Positions 1 through 8,063 of a stretch of 64,000 bases of DNA are shown piece by piece; position 1 is the first letter of the stretch; every line of letters starts with the position of its first letter. The translations under genes were made by a program, and so were the position numbers. The notes below the pieces were generated by a model. It was not told where the DNA came from and did no database searches. It saw only the letters and a list, made by a program, of their open reading frames with translations. Source of the stretch: Endozoicomonas sp965208385 (GTDB lineage: Bacteria > Pseudomonadota > Gammaproteobacteria > Pseudomonadales > Endozoicomonadaceae); NCBI GenBank assembly GCA_965208385.1, contig CBDBOO010000052.1:62001-126000 (forward strand), written 5' to 3'.

Positions 1-664
1 CAGGCACGCCAAGGTCGTAGCCATAGATTTTTTTGAACTGTGATTTCAGATCCTTACGAGCAAACCAGTCAGCACGGAACCAGTACAGGTTTGCGAACTG
101 CTGGTCTGGCAGCTGATAAATTTTGCCGTCAGGTCCGGTAGTAAAATCCAGACCGATAAAGTCAGGCAAATCCAGTGTTGGCAGCGTAACGTCTTTTGCT
201 TCACCGGCAATCATGTCGGAAATAGGAACAACCTTGCCATAACGGAAGTGTGTACCAATCAGATCGGAGTCGTTGATATAGGCGTCATAGATATTACGAC
301 CCGATTGCATCTGGGTTTGCAGCTTCTCGACTACGTCACCTTCCTGAATCAGATCATGATTCACCTTGATGCCGGTGATTTCTTCAAAGGCCCTGGCCAA
401 CACCTTGGCTTCATATTCATGGGTGGTAATGGTTTCCGAGGCTACGTTTACAGTCATTCCACGAAAAGGTTTGGCCGCTTCAGTAAACCAGTCCATTTCC
501 TTCATCTGTTCTTTTTTACTGATGCTGGACTGGGTGAACTCTTTTGATAACCACTTTTCAGCGGCATCGGAATACTGGTCGGCGTACGCCTGCCAGCTTC
601 CTCCTGCCATCGATATGGCGACACTCAGCAAGAGTGCCCTGGGTGTTTTCTTATTATTTTTCAT
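1..664 (-). CDS. glpV: Glycerol ABC transporter substrate-binding protein, 3' end outside window
   Basis: Periplasmic binding protein of a GlpSTPQUV-type glycerol importer; it should capture glycerol and deliver it to the GlpP/GlpQ channel. About 221 residues are visible from the ATG at 664, which is preceded by AGAGG on the minus strand, and the frame stays open to the window edge. A signal peptide (basic MKNNKK, hydrophobic core, likely cut near AYA-DQ at residue 28) is followed by a solute-binding fold of the sugar/glycerol family. It is the last gene of the operon, 95 bp after glpU. Identity rests mainly on the gene order with glpU and the two ATPases; the substrate is known from rhizobial relatives, not shown here. 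Confidence 0.85.
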   Translation of the reverse strand, partial: MKNNKKTPRALLLSVAISMAGGSWQAYADQYSDAAEKWLSKEFTQSSISKKEQMKEMDWFTEAAKPFRGMTVNVASETITTHEYEAKVLARAFEEITGIKVNHDLIQEGDVVEKLQTQMQSGRNIYDAYINDSDLIGTHFRYGKVVPISDMIAGEAKDVTLPTLDLPDFIGLDFTTGPDGKIYQLPDQQFANLYWFRADWFARKDLKSQFKKIYGYDLGVP

Positions 665-759
665 TATCAACCTCTAACATGAATTTCAGACGATGCGAAA
701 TCACGCAGTGCCCAAGGTAGTCACAGACAGCTGCGGGGCTCAGCCGTCACAAGACTTCT

Positions 760-1032
760 TTATCCCCAGCGCATAACAATGCCCAGCCAGATCACTGACA
801 GGCCGAGAACTATCCAGAGACTGACGTCTGTCAGCCCCAGAAATAGCAGGTGTATGTATGCACTGGTCAATAAACCTATAAACAGTCGGTCTCCCCGACT
901 GGTTTCGATGGGTAGAAAGCCTCGCCGATCAATACTGGGACAACGAATTTCCAGTACAGTCATAAAGACCAGAATGACGGCGATCACGCCAAAAAAGGCT
1001 GCTGTCGTGGAAGTCCATGCCATCCAGCTCAT
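760..1032 (-). CDS. glpU: GlpU-like small membrane protein (DUF2160)
   Basis: Small integral membrane protein of 90 residues that accompanies glycerol ABC transporters; its exact role is not known. Three hydrophobic spans are visible, at about residues 10-28, 50-67 and 70-88, joined by a short charged loop (ETSRGDR). Its place between the permease glpQ and the binding protein glpV is the usual position of glpU in rhizobial glycerol operons. The start at 1032 lies 36 bp after the glpQ stop. Family call is from size, topology and context. Confidence 0.8.
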   Translation of the reverse strand: MSWMAWTSTTAAFFGVIAVILVFMTVLEIRCPSIDRRGFLPIETSRGDRLFIGLLTSAYIHLLFLGLTDVSLWIVLGLSVIWLGIVMRWG

Positions 1033-1068
1033 GACGCTGCTCCTTTATTATTTTTCTTCTTATCAAGA

Positions 1069-1890
1069 TCAGACACGTCCAAGAGCAAACCCCTTGGCCA
1101 CATGGTTACGAACAAACCAGATCACCAGCAATCCTGGCAGAATAGTCAGTACACCGGCGGCGGCCAGCACTCCCCAGTCAATACCGGTTGCTCCAATGGT
1201 TCGGGTCATAATGGCCGCAATAGGTTTGGCTTCCACCGACGTCAGGGTTCTGGCCAGCAGCAACTCTACCCAGGAAAACATAAAACAGAAGAAGGCTGTA
1301 ACGCCGATACCCGAACGAATCATGGGGAGGAAAATGCGGACGAAAAATCTAGGAAAGCTGTAACCATCAATATAGGCAGTTTCATCAATCTCTTTGGGAA
1401 CACCAGACATAAACCCTTCAAGAATCCAGACCGCCAGCGGCACATTAAAAAGACAGTGCGCCAGTGCAACAGCAATATGCGTGTCGAAAAGTCCTACGGA
1501 AGAATAGAGTTGAAAGAACGGCAACAGAAATACCGCAGGTGGTGCCATTCGATTGGTCAGCAACCAGAAAAACAGATGTTTATCGCCGAGAAACTTAAAC
1601 CGGCTAAACGCGTAAGCCGCCGGTAAGGCAACCAGCAGAGTGATAATAACGTTCAGAGCCACATAATACATAGAGTTGAAATATCCCATATACCAGCTGG
1701 GATCGGTAAAAATCACCGCATAATTATCAAGCGTAAATTCTTTAGGCCAGAATGATAATTCACCGGTAATCTCCTCATTGGTCTTGAACGACATGTTGAG
1801 CAACCAGTAAATCGGTATCAATACAAACAGGGTATATAGTGAAATACCGAAAGTTTTGGTTTTGGTCATTCTGTTATTGAATCCAGACAT
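1069..1890 (-). CDS. glpQ: Glycerol ABC transporter permease (MalG type)
   Basis: Inner-membrane permease of 273 residues, one of the two channel subunits of the glycerol importer. It has about six hydrophobic segments and the cytoplasmic EAA-type coupling motif EIDETAYIDGYS, which docks to the ATPases. I start it at the ATG at 1890, preceded by TGAGGTAAG at good spacing; an open frame reaches 1962, but that would add 24 unlikely Cys/Pro-rich residues and overlap glpP. It lies 10 bp after glpP in a tight operon. Confidence 0.88.
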   Translation of the reverse strand: MSGFNNRMTKTKTFGISLYTLFVLIPIYWLLNMSFKTNEEITGELSFWPKEFTLDNYAVIFTDPSWYMGYFNSMYYVALNVIITLLVALPAAYAFSRFKFLGDKHLFFWLLTNRMAPPAVFLLPFFQLYSSVGLFDTHIAVALAHCLFNVPLAVWILEGFMSGVPKEIDETAYIDGYSFPRFFVRIFLPMIRSGIGVTAFFCFMFSWVELLLARTLTSVEAKPIAAIMTRTIGATGIDWGVLAAAGVLTILPGLLVIWFVRNHVAKGFALGRV

Positions 1891-1900
1891 CACACTTACC

Positions 1901-2767
1901 TCAGTTCTTGTTATCCAGATGGGTAATGGTGGTGAAGAACAACCAGGACACCAGCAATACAATCAGGAAATAAATCAGTGAGAAAGCCGCGGCCGGCCCC
2001 AGATCAAACTGGCCAATAGCCATCTGGGTCAGCGTCTGACTCAAAAATGTAGTGGAGTTACCAGGCCCACCACCTGTCAGTACAAAGGGCTCGGTGTAAA
2101 TCATAAAACTGTCCATAAAGCGCAAAAGCACACCGATAATCAGCACATTCTTCAGCCGCGGCAGCTGGATATAACGGAATACGGCCCACTTCGATGCCCT
2201 GTCTATGCGGGCAGCCTGATAGAAAGCTTCGGGGATGGCACGCAAGCCCGAGTAACACAACAGGGCCACCAGCGACGTCCAGTGCCAGACATCCATCAGC
2301 AACACGGTAAACCAGGCATCAACAGGGTTGGATGCATAGTTGTAGTCAACGCCCATAGCGTTCAGTGCCCAGCCAAAGAGGCCAATATCTGCGCGACCGA
2401 ATATCTGCCAGATAGTACCCACCACATTCCAGGGAATCAGCAGGGGGATGGCCAGAAGAATGAGCGACAACGACGCCATACGCCCCTGAGTTGGCATCAT
2501 CAGCGCCACCAGAATACCCAGTGGAATTTCGATCAGCAGCACCGAGGATGAAAAGACAAACTGTCTTAACAACGAATCGTGGAGGCGTGGATCTTGCAGG
2601 ACTTCCTTGTACCACTCGGCACCAACAAAGTAAGCGGTGTTCTGGTCAAAGATATCCTGTACGGAATAGTTGACCACTGTCATCAGTGGCACAATGGCCG
2701 AAAAAGCCACCAGCAGAAAGACCGGTAGCACCAGCAACCAGGCTTTATTATTTTCGGTTTTATTCAT
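1901..2767 (-). CDS. glpP: Glycerol ABC transporter permease (MalF type)
   Basis: Inner-membrane permease of 288 residues, partner of GlpQ in the glycerol importer. Six hydrophobic segments are evident and the EAA loop reads AFYQAARIDRASKW. The start at 2767 (MNKTENNK) has AGGACAG upstream and overlaps the glpT stop by ATGA, which points to translational coupling; the longer open frame to 2821 lies inside glpT and is not credible. Product name rests on family resemblance and operon order. Confidence 0.88.
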   Translation of the reverse strand: MNKTENNKAWLLVLPVFLLVAFSAIVPLMTVVNYSVQDIFDQNTAYFVGAEWYKEVLQDPRLHDSLLRQFVFSSSVLLIEIPLGILVALMMPTQGRMASLSLILLAIPLLIPWNVVGTIWQIFGRADIGLFGWALNAMGVDYNYASNPVDAWFTVLLMDVWHWTSLVALLCYSGLRAIPEAFYQAARIDRASKWAVFRYIQLPRLKNVLIIGVLLRFMDSFMIYTEPFVLTGGGPGNSTTFLSQTLTQMAIGQFDLGPAAAFSLIYFLIVLLVSWLFFTTITHLDNKN

Positions 2768-3870
2768 TGGTCGCTGTCCTGTACTTCTACAAGGTATTCG
2801 TCGGCGTACACTTTCAACCACTGTGCGGGAAAGCTGGCATAGACGACGTTTCCAGAAACATCCTGATCTTCATCGACAATGGCCTTGAGCTGCTGGTTGC
2901 CCAATTTCAGGCTTAGAACTCTATGAGTGCCAAGATCTTCGACATACAGCACTTCGCAGGCATAAGCACCCTCAACAGGCTGATCCAGCACACAAACAAA
3001 TTCCGGGCGTATGCCCAGTTTCAGATTTCCAGTTGAAAGGGCTGTCAGGGTCTGACAGAGATCATTGGAGAGAGGCAACTCAATCTCATCAAAACAGGCA
3101 CCCTGCCCTGAAAAAGAGATTTCAATCAGGTTCATACCCGGGCTACCAATGAAATAGCCAACGAAGGTATGGGCTGGATTTTCAAATAGCTCTCGAGGGG
3201 TACCAAACTGAACCACCTGCCCTTCGTACATTACGGCAATCTTGTCAGCGAAAGTGGATGCTTCCAGCTGGTCATGGGTGACATAGATCATGGTGATATT
3301 GAACTGTTCATGAATCTGCTTGAGCTTGCGCCTCAGCTTCCATTTCAGGTGTGGGTCGATAACGGTCAATGGTTCATCAAATAAAATGGCCGAAACATCA
3401 TCTCGAACCAGTCCGCGTCCCATGGATACTTTCTGTTTTTCATCGGCGGTCAGATTTTTTGCCTTGCGGCCAAGTAAATCCTGTAGTTCCAGAATTTCAG
3501 CCACTTCAGCCACCTTTTTACTGACTTTATCTGCACTGACATTCTGGTTACGGAGAGGGAACGCCAGATTGTCATAGACACTCATGGAGTCATAAACCAC
3601 AGGGAACTGGAATACCTGGGCAATATTCCGATCTCTTGTTTCAATATCATTCACCTCCACATCGTCGAACAACACCTGCCCTTCGGAAGGTGACAGTAAA
3701 CCGGAGATAATATTCAGCAATGTACTTTTGCCACAGCCAGATGGCCCCAGCAGAGCATAAGCGCCACCTTGCTCCCAGACATGATTCATTTTCCGAATGG
3801 CGTAATCCTCAGGCCCGGAAGGATTCCTGCTGTACGAATGCGCCAGGGATTTTAATTGTATTTCAGCCAT
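2764..3870 (-). CDS. glpT: Glycerol ABC transporter ATPase with degenerate signature motif
   Basis: Cytoplasmic ATPase of 368 residues, one of two non-identical nucleotide-binding subunits of the glycerol importer. Walker A is GPSGCGKST, Walker B is AILFDEP, and the H-loop histidine is present in VTHDQLEAS. The ABC signature, normally LSGGQ, reads LTADEKQKVS, and the D-loop is VID. A C-terminal TOBE-like regulatory domain follows from about residue 235. The start is the ATG at 3870 with AGGAGC five bases upstream; a TTG 15 bases earlier is less likely. The odd signature complements the defect in GlpS (see findings). The name follows the rhizobial operon and is unrelated to the E. coli GlpT antiporter. 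Confidence 0.88.
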   Translation of the reverse strand: MAEIQLKSLAHSYSRNPSGPEDYAIRKMNHVWEQGGAYALLGPSGCGKSTLLNIISGLLSPSEGQVLFDDVEVNDIETRDRNIAQVFQFPVVYDSMSVYDNLAFPLRNQNVSADKVSKKVAEVAEILELQDLLGRKAKNLTADEKQKVSMGRGLVRDDVSAILFDEPLTVIDPHLKWKLRRKLKQIHEQFNITMIYVTHDQLEASTFADKIAVMYEGQVVQFGTPRELFENPAHTFVGYFIGSPGMNLIEISFSGQGACFDEIELPLSNDLCQTLTALSTGNLKLGIRPEFVCVLDQPVEGAYACEVLYVEDLGTHRVLSLKLGNQQLKAIVDEDQDVSGNVVYASFPAQWLKVYADEYLVEVQDSDQ

Positions 3871-3897
3871 ATTTTGCTCCTGCAACTATTCCCTTGA

Positions 3898-4989
3898 CTA
3901 CTGAGTACTGCTCTTGAAGCCAGGCGCCTGAATCAGTTTTCCATCCAGATCGAATACAAACAGTCTGTGAGTCGGTAGATACACTTTTAGTGATGTATCT
4001 GTGTGATATTCATGGACTCCGGACAGTTGCAGAACCAGGGTGAACAGTGAGTTTCTGACATGCAGAAAAGTTTCTGAACCGCTGATCTCTGCCACTTCAA
4101 CCGTCATTGAAAGTTCCAGATCGTCATCGTTATGGGGTACCAGTCCGATATGGTTAGGTCTTATACCGAACTGATAATCACCGGCTGGAAGCTTCTGAAG
4201 GTCTTGATCCAGGGGGAAGTGAACCGACTGATCAAAGGTTACTTCACTGTTATTAACCTGTCCGGGAAGAAGATTGATCGGTGGTTCGCTGAACAGCTCG
4301 GCCGCATGAACCGTAGCAGGCCGGCGATACACTTGAGCCCCCGCTCCTGTCTGAATCACACGACCCTCGTGCAACAGTGTTGTGATACCACCAAGAGCCA
4401 GTGCTTCATTGGGTTCCGTTGTGGCATAAACGGCAATGGTATTGCGTAATCGAAAAAGTTCTCGCAATTCCTGTCGCAGTTCTTCTCTGAGTTTGTAGTC
4501 CAGATTGACCAGTGGCTCGTCAAACAACACCAGTTCGGCATCCTTGACCAGGGCTCTTGCCATCGCCGTACGTTGCTGTTGTCCGCCGGAAAGTTCCAGA
4601 GGAAGACGCTGTAGATATTGTTCTATGTGCAGCAGCTCGGCTGTTTCCGTGACACGCCGCTCAATATCCTTTTTGGAGTAGCCGGCCAGCCTCAGGGGTG
4701 ACGCGATATTCTCGAAAACACTCAGGTTGGGGTAATTGATGAACTGCTGGTAAACCATGGAAATATTGCGTTTCTGGACGGTTAACCCGGTTACATCCCT
4801 GCCATTCATCCAGACACTGCCTGAGTCCGGTTTATCCAGACCCGCCATGATCCGCATGAGGGATGTTTTGCCGGCCAGCGTCCGTCCAAGCAGCACATTA
4901 AATGAGCCTGGTTCCAGAGTCAGGCTGACGTTATCGATATGGGTGACACCATCGACGACGCGGTGAACATTTTTCAGTGTCAGCGACAT
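3898..4989 (-). CDS. glpS: Glycerol ABC transporter ATPase lacking the H-loop histidine
   Basis: Cytoplasmic ATPase of 363 residues and first gene of the glycerol importer operon. Walker A is GRTLAGKTS, with LA where most have SG; the signature LSGGQQQRTAMARAL and Walker B VLFDEPLVNLD are canonical. The H-loop reads YATTEPNEAL, so Glu stands where the switch His should be. A TOBE-type C-terminal domain is present. The ATG at 4989 has AGAAGAAA upstream; the open frame to 5058 would run past the likely sigma-54 start site. It pairs with GlpT to give one complete and one defective ATP site. Confidence 0.88.
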   Translation of the reverse strand: MSLTLKNVHRVVDGVTHIDNVSLTLEPGSFNVLLGRTLAGKTSLMRIMAGLDKPDSGSVWMNGRDVTGLTVQKRNISMVYQQFINYPNLSVFENIASPLRLAGYSKKDIERRVTETAELLHIEQYLQRLPLELSGGQQQRTAMARALVKDAELVLFDEPLVNLDYKLREELRQELRELFRLRNTIAVYATTEPNEALALGGITTLLHEGRVIQTGAGAQVYRRPATVHAAELFSEPPINLLPGQVNNSEVTFDQSVHFPLDQDLQKLPAGDYQFGIRPNHIGLVPHNDDDLELSMTVEVAEISGSETFLHVRNSLFTLVLQLSGVHEYHTDTSLKVYLPTHRLFVFDLDGKLIQAPGFKSSTQ

Positions 4990-5069
4990 ACTGTGGTTTC
5001 TTCTTATAATTATCTTTGATCGTAAATGGGCTAGATAAAGTTCATTTACGAAACTCATATCTCAATCAA

Positions 5070-5086
5070 TGCCAGTATCATGCCAA
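5070..5086 (-). promoter_or_regulatory. Sigma-54-type -24/-12 promoter of the glpSTPQUV operon
   Basis: The minus strand reads TTGGCATGATACTGGCA. GG and GC are separated by exactly 10 bases, as sigma-54 requires, and the -24 half TGGCA is nearly consensus. Transcription would start near 5060, leaving a leader of about 70 bases before glpS. A sigma-54 activator gene lies divergently next door, which makes the assignment mutually supportive. Confidence 0.75.
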
Positions 5087-5190
5087 CATGTCATTTTTAT
5101 GATTTTTTCTGATTTTCGTGCAATATACGGCTATAAAATGAGATTTATAGCGTTCAGAAAAATCCTCAACGCAGATGTATTTCAACAGAT

Positions 5191-5240
5191 TTGTTCATTT
5201 TTTGTTGACCATGAACACAAGTGAACATATAAAGTGAACA
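5191..5240. promoter_or_regulatory. Putative upstream activator sites (TGAACA repeats)
   Basis: TGTTCA occurs at 5192-5197 and TGAACA at 5212-5217, 5222-5227 and 5235-5240. The first two form an inverted pair. They lie about 105-170 bp upstream of the sigma-54 promoter, the usual distance for enhancer-type sites, and about 70-115 bp before the activator gene. Binding by that activator is inference. Confidence 0.5.
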
Positions 5241-5306
5241 ACTGTTTAAATCTGACATTGATTAAAACAGCTGCACCAAAAACAATAATAAGCAGAATGG
5301 TTATTA

Positions 5307-7187
5307 ATGATTGAATGCCAGGATCGGGAAAATCATAAGGAACTGATCGCGCATTCGTGGGAACGCTGCCGTCAGTTTGGTCTACAGCCATCCAACTCCC
5401 CCAGACTGCATAAGCCTGATAGAAGCACCCTGCAGAATTTACTGGATGAGCATCAGGTGTTGATTGATACCACTAACAACGAAGTGCTGCCCTATTACGA
5501 CAATATTTTATCCAACAGTCAGTGTTTGATTCTACTAACAGACCAACAGGGGCAGGTTCTCAGTAACTGGGGTGATCAACGCTTTCTGGACAAACAATAC
5601 AAAAATCATTTTCAGAATGGTGTTAACTGGCTGGAGCAGTATAACGGCACCAATGCTATAGGTACTGCGCTGGCAACGGGCCAGGCGGTGCAGATTAAAA
5701 GGGATGAACACTATCTCAAGGCTAATCGCTTTGTAACTGGCTCGGCAGCACCTGTCTACAATGCTGACCGCCAGCTGATAGGTGTGCTGGACGTTTCCAG
5801 TGACACTTACCTGCCTCAATCTCATACCCTGGGCATGGTCAAGTTGATGTCGCAGTCGGTGGAAAATCGATTAATCATCAATAAATACAGCGGACAATAC
5901 TTTCTTCTCAACTTTAATACTCACCCGGAAACCATTGACAGTCCCTGGTCTGGTCTTTTGGCTTTTAACGACGATGGGCTTATTATTTCTGCTAACCGCA
6001 GAGCTGAACGTATTCTTGGCATGCCACTGCTTATGAACAACATCAGTCAGATATTCAACCAGCCGCTACCGACTCTTAAACATGACTCTGGCACCAGCCC
6101 TGTCGCGTTACGGGCTATCGGTAAATACCAGATGTTTGCCCATATCAAAATACCGGTTACACGACCTTCAGATGTTAAGAAGACCTCTGAAATCAAAAAA
6201 ACAGTAACAGAGAAAGATAAAAACCAGGATATATGTATCGATCGTATTGAATTTGGCGATCAGCAGGTCAACCGCGCGATTCAACAAGCTCAACGAATAT
6301 TTGAGAAAGATATACCCATTCTGATTTATGGAGAAACCGGTGTGGGGAAAGAAGTATTTGTTAAAGCGCTCCATGAACAAGGTTCACGAAACCAATCTCC
6401 AAAAAACCAATGTCCTCTGGTAGCGGTTAACTGTGCTGCAATTCCCGGTGAACTGATAGAATCAGAGCTGTTCGGCTATGAAAAAGGTGCTTTCACTGGA
6501 GCTAATACTAAAGGTGCTATAGGCCTGATCCGTAAAGCCCACAAGGGCACTCTTTTTCTCGATGAAATTGGCGATATGCCTCTTAAAGCCCAGGCTCGAC
6601 TACTCAGGGTATTACAAGAGCGGAGGGTTACTCCACTGGGTTCGATCGAGTCTTTTCCGGTTGATATCAAACTGGTATCAGCCACTAACCAGAATTTGAA
6701 GAATCAGGTTGAAGAGGGGCTTTTTCGAAAAGATCTTTACTATCGGGTTAACGGCCTGAACTTAAAACTTCCGCCTTTGCGTCAACGCACAGATCGACTG
6801 GAACTGTTCAGGGAAATCCATGGTCTCTACCGTTGTGATAATCAGCCAGAACATCTGTCTGAAGAAATTATCGGACTTTTTATGCAGCATGGCTGGCCCG
6901 GTAATATACGGCAACTGGTAACCGTCATGCAGGTGGCTCTTGCTCTTTCTGATAACGAACCCTTGAGTAGTTGGCACTTGCCTGAAGATTTTTTCGATGA
7001 CCTGGAAACCAACGGTGACAGTGAAGAAGATATTCCAATCACTGAGTTTCACGTCCCACTAGAAGATAACAGTGAAACCTTGAGAGTATTTCACCAATAT
7101 AAAGGCAATATTTCCCAGACCGCAAAATCACTGGGAGTTAGTCGCAACACGCTCTATAAGCGGCTGAAAGTATTGGGAGTCCGTTAG
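5307..7187 (+). CDS. Sigma-54-dependent transcriptional activator, AcoR/DhaR-like
   Basis: Enhancer-binding activator of 626 residues, probably switching on the divergent glycerol importer in response to a small ligand. Order of domains: GAF-like sensor at about 60-190 with the AcoR-type motif GTNAIGTAL, a PAS-like segment at about 200-270, AAA+ domain at about 305-540 with Walker A GETGVGKE, the sigma-54 contact loop GAFTGA and Walker B LFLDEIG, then a Fis-type helix-turn-helix at the C-terminus (ISQTAKSLGVSRNTLYKRL). Length and layout match AcoR/DhaR proteins, several of which control acetoin, glycerol or dihydroxyacetone genes. The ligand cannot be read from sequence. Confidence 0.87.
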   Translation: MIECQDRENHKELIAHSWERCRQFGLQPSNSPRLHKPDRSTLQNLLDEHQVLIDTTNNEVLPYYDNILSNSQCLILLTDQQGQVLSNWGDQRFLDKQYKNHFQNGVNWLEQYNGTNAIGTALATGQAVQIKRDEHYLKANRFVTGSAAPVYNADRQLIGVLDVSSDTYLPQSHTLGMVKLMSQSVENRLIINKYSGQYFLLNFNTHPETIDSPWSGLLAFNDDGLIISANRRAERILGMPLLMNNISQIFNQPLPTLKHDSGTSPVALRAIGKYQMFAHIKIPVTRPSDVKKTSEIKKTVTEKDKNQDICIDRIEFGDQQVNRAIQQAQRIFEKDIPILIYGETGVGKEVFVKALHEQGSRNQSPKNQCPLVAVNCAAIPGELIESELFGYEKGAFTGANTKGAIGLIRKAHKGTLFLDEIGDMPLKAQARLLRVLQERRVTPLGSIESFPVDIKLVSATNQNLKNQVEEGLFRKDLYYRVNGLNLKLPPLRQRTDRLELFREIHGLYRCDNQPEHLSEEIIGLFMQHGWPGNIRQLVTVMQVALALSDNEPLSSWHLPEDFFDDLETNGDSEEDIPITEFHVPLEDNSETLRVFHQYKGNISQTAKSLGVSRNTLYKRLKVLGVR

Positions 7188-7283
7188 GCTTCTGGATAAG
7201 GCATATGATTAAAAAGAGTGATTCGATTTTATCGGTGAATGCTTCATACTGACACTCTGTTAATTAAAGGTCGATTGTACGGC

Positions 7284-8042
7284 ATGGCACAGCCACTAAG
7301 ACAAAATCAGATTCTGGAAATAATACAGCAAAAGGGTTTTATAACTATAGATGAACTGGTTACTCACTTTGTGGTGACTCCCCAGACTATAAGAAGAGAC
7401 CTGAACCAGCTGGCAGCTGACGGAAAAGTCAGCCGTCATCATGGTGGCGCCAGTATAGAATCGAGTACCGTCAATACAGCCTACAAAACCCGTAAAATCA
7501 TGCACTTTGAGGCCAAAAAGCGTATTGCTGCTGCACTTGCCAGCATGATTCCGGACGACGCTTCACTGTTTATTAATATCGGAACAACGACAGAAACCAT
7601 TGCCCGGTCTCTGCTCAATCATCGCAACCTGAAAATTGTCACCAATAATATTAATGTCGCCTCTATTCTCAGTGCCAAGGAAGATTTCAAGGTGATTATT
7701 GCCGGTGGTGAAGTACGACAGAGGGATGGTGGTATTGTCGGTGAAGCTACTCTCGATTTTATTAACCAGTTTCAGATGGATTTTGGCATCATAGGTATCA
7801 GTGGAATTCATGAAGACGGCACGTTGCTGGATTTTGATTATCGGGAAGTCAAAGTAGCCCAGACTATTATCAGTAATTCAGGACAGGTGTTGTTGGCTGC
7901 TGATCATTCAAAGTTTGGTCGAAATGCCATGGTGCGTCTGGGTAATATCAGCCAGGCCAACCATTTCTTCACTGATCAGCCCCCCCCTGCTGAGATTGAA
8001 ACCCTGTTGCAGGAAGAGCAGGTTGAACTTCATCTGGTTTGA
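7284..8042 (+). CDS. glpR: DeoR-family glycerol-3-phosphate regulon repressor
   Basis: Repressor of 252 residues, the same length as E. coli GlpR, expected to bind glp operators until glycerol-3-phosphate releases it. An N-terminal winged helix-turn-helix of DeoR type (IDELVTHFVVTPQTIRRDL, about residues 22-40) is followed by the sugar-phosphate-sensing DeoRC domain with IGTTTETIA and ADHSKFGR. The ATG at 7284 gives the normal N-terminus; the frame is open from 7239 but the extra residues do not resemble the family. Only a weak AAGG lies upstream. It sits between the sigma-54 activator and glpK, so the region has two layers of control. Confidence 0.9.
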   Translation: MAQPLRQNQILEIIQQKGFITIDELVTHFVVTPQTIRRDLNQLAADGKVSRHHGGASIESSTVNTAYKTRKIMHFEAKKRIAAALASMIPDDASLFINIGTTTETIARSLLNHRNLKIVTNNINVASILSAKEDFKVIIAGGEVRQRDGGIVGEATLDFINQFQMDFGIIGISGIHEDGTLLDFDYREVKVAQTIISNSGQVLLAADHSKFGRNAMVRLGNISQANHFFTDQPPPAEIETLLQEEQVELHLV

Positions 8043-8057
8043 TATCAGATGAAGTTC
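8025..8057. terminator. Shared hairpin between convergent glpR and glpK
   Basis: GAACTTCATCTG at 8025-8036 pairs perfectly with CAGATGAAGTTC at 8046-8057 (12-bp stem, 9-base loop). It overlaps the last codons of glpR and the space before the glpK stop, as expected of a bidirectional terminator, but has no T-run on either side. Confidence 0.5.
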
Positions 8058-8063
8058 TGCCTG

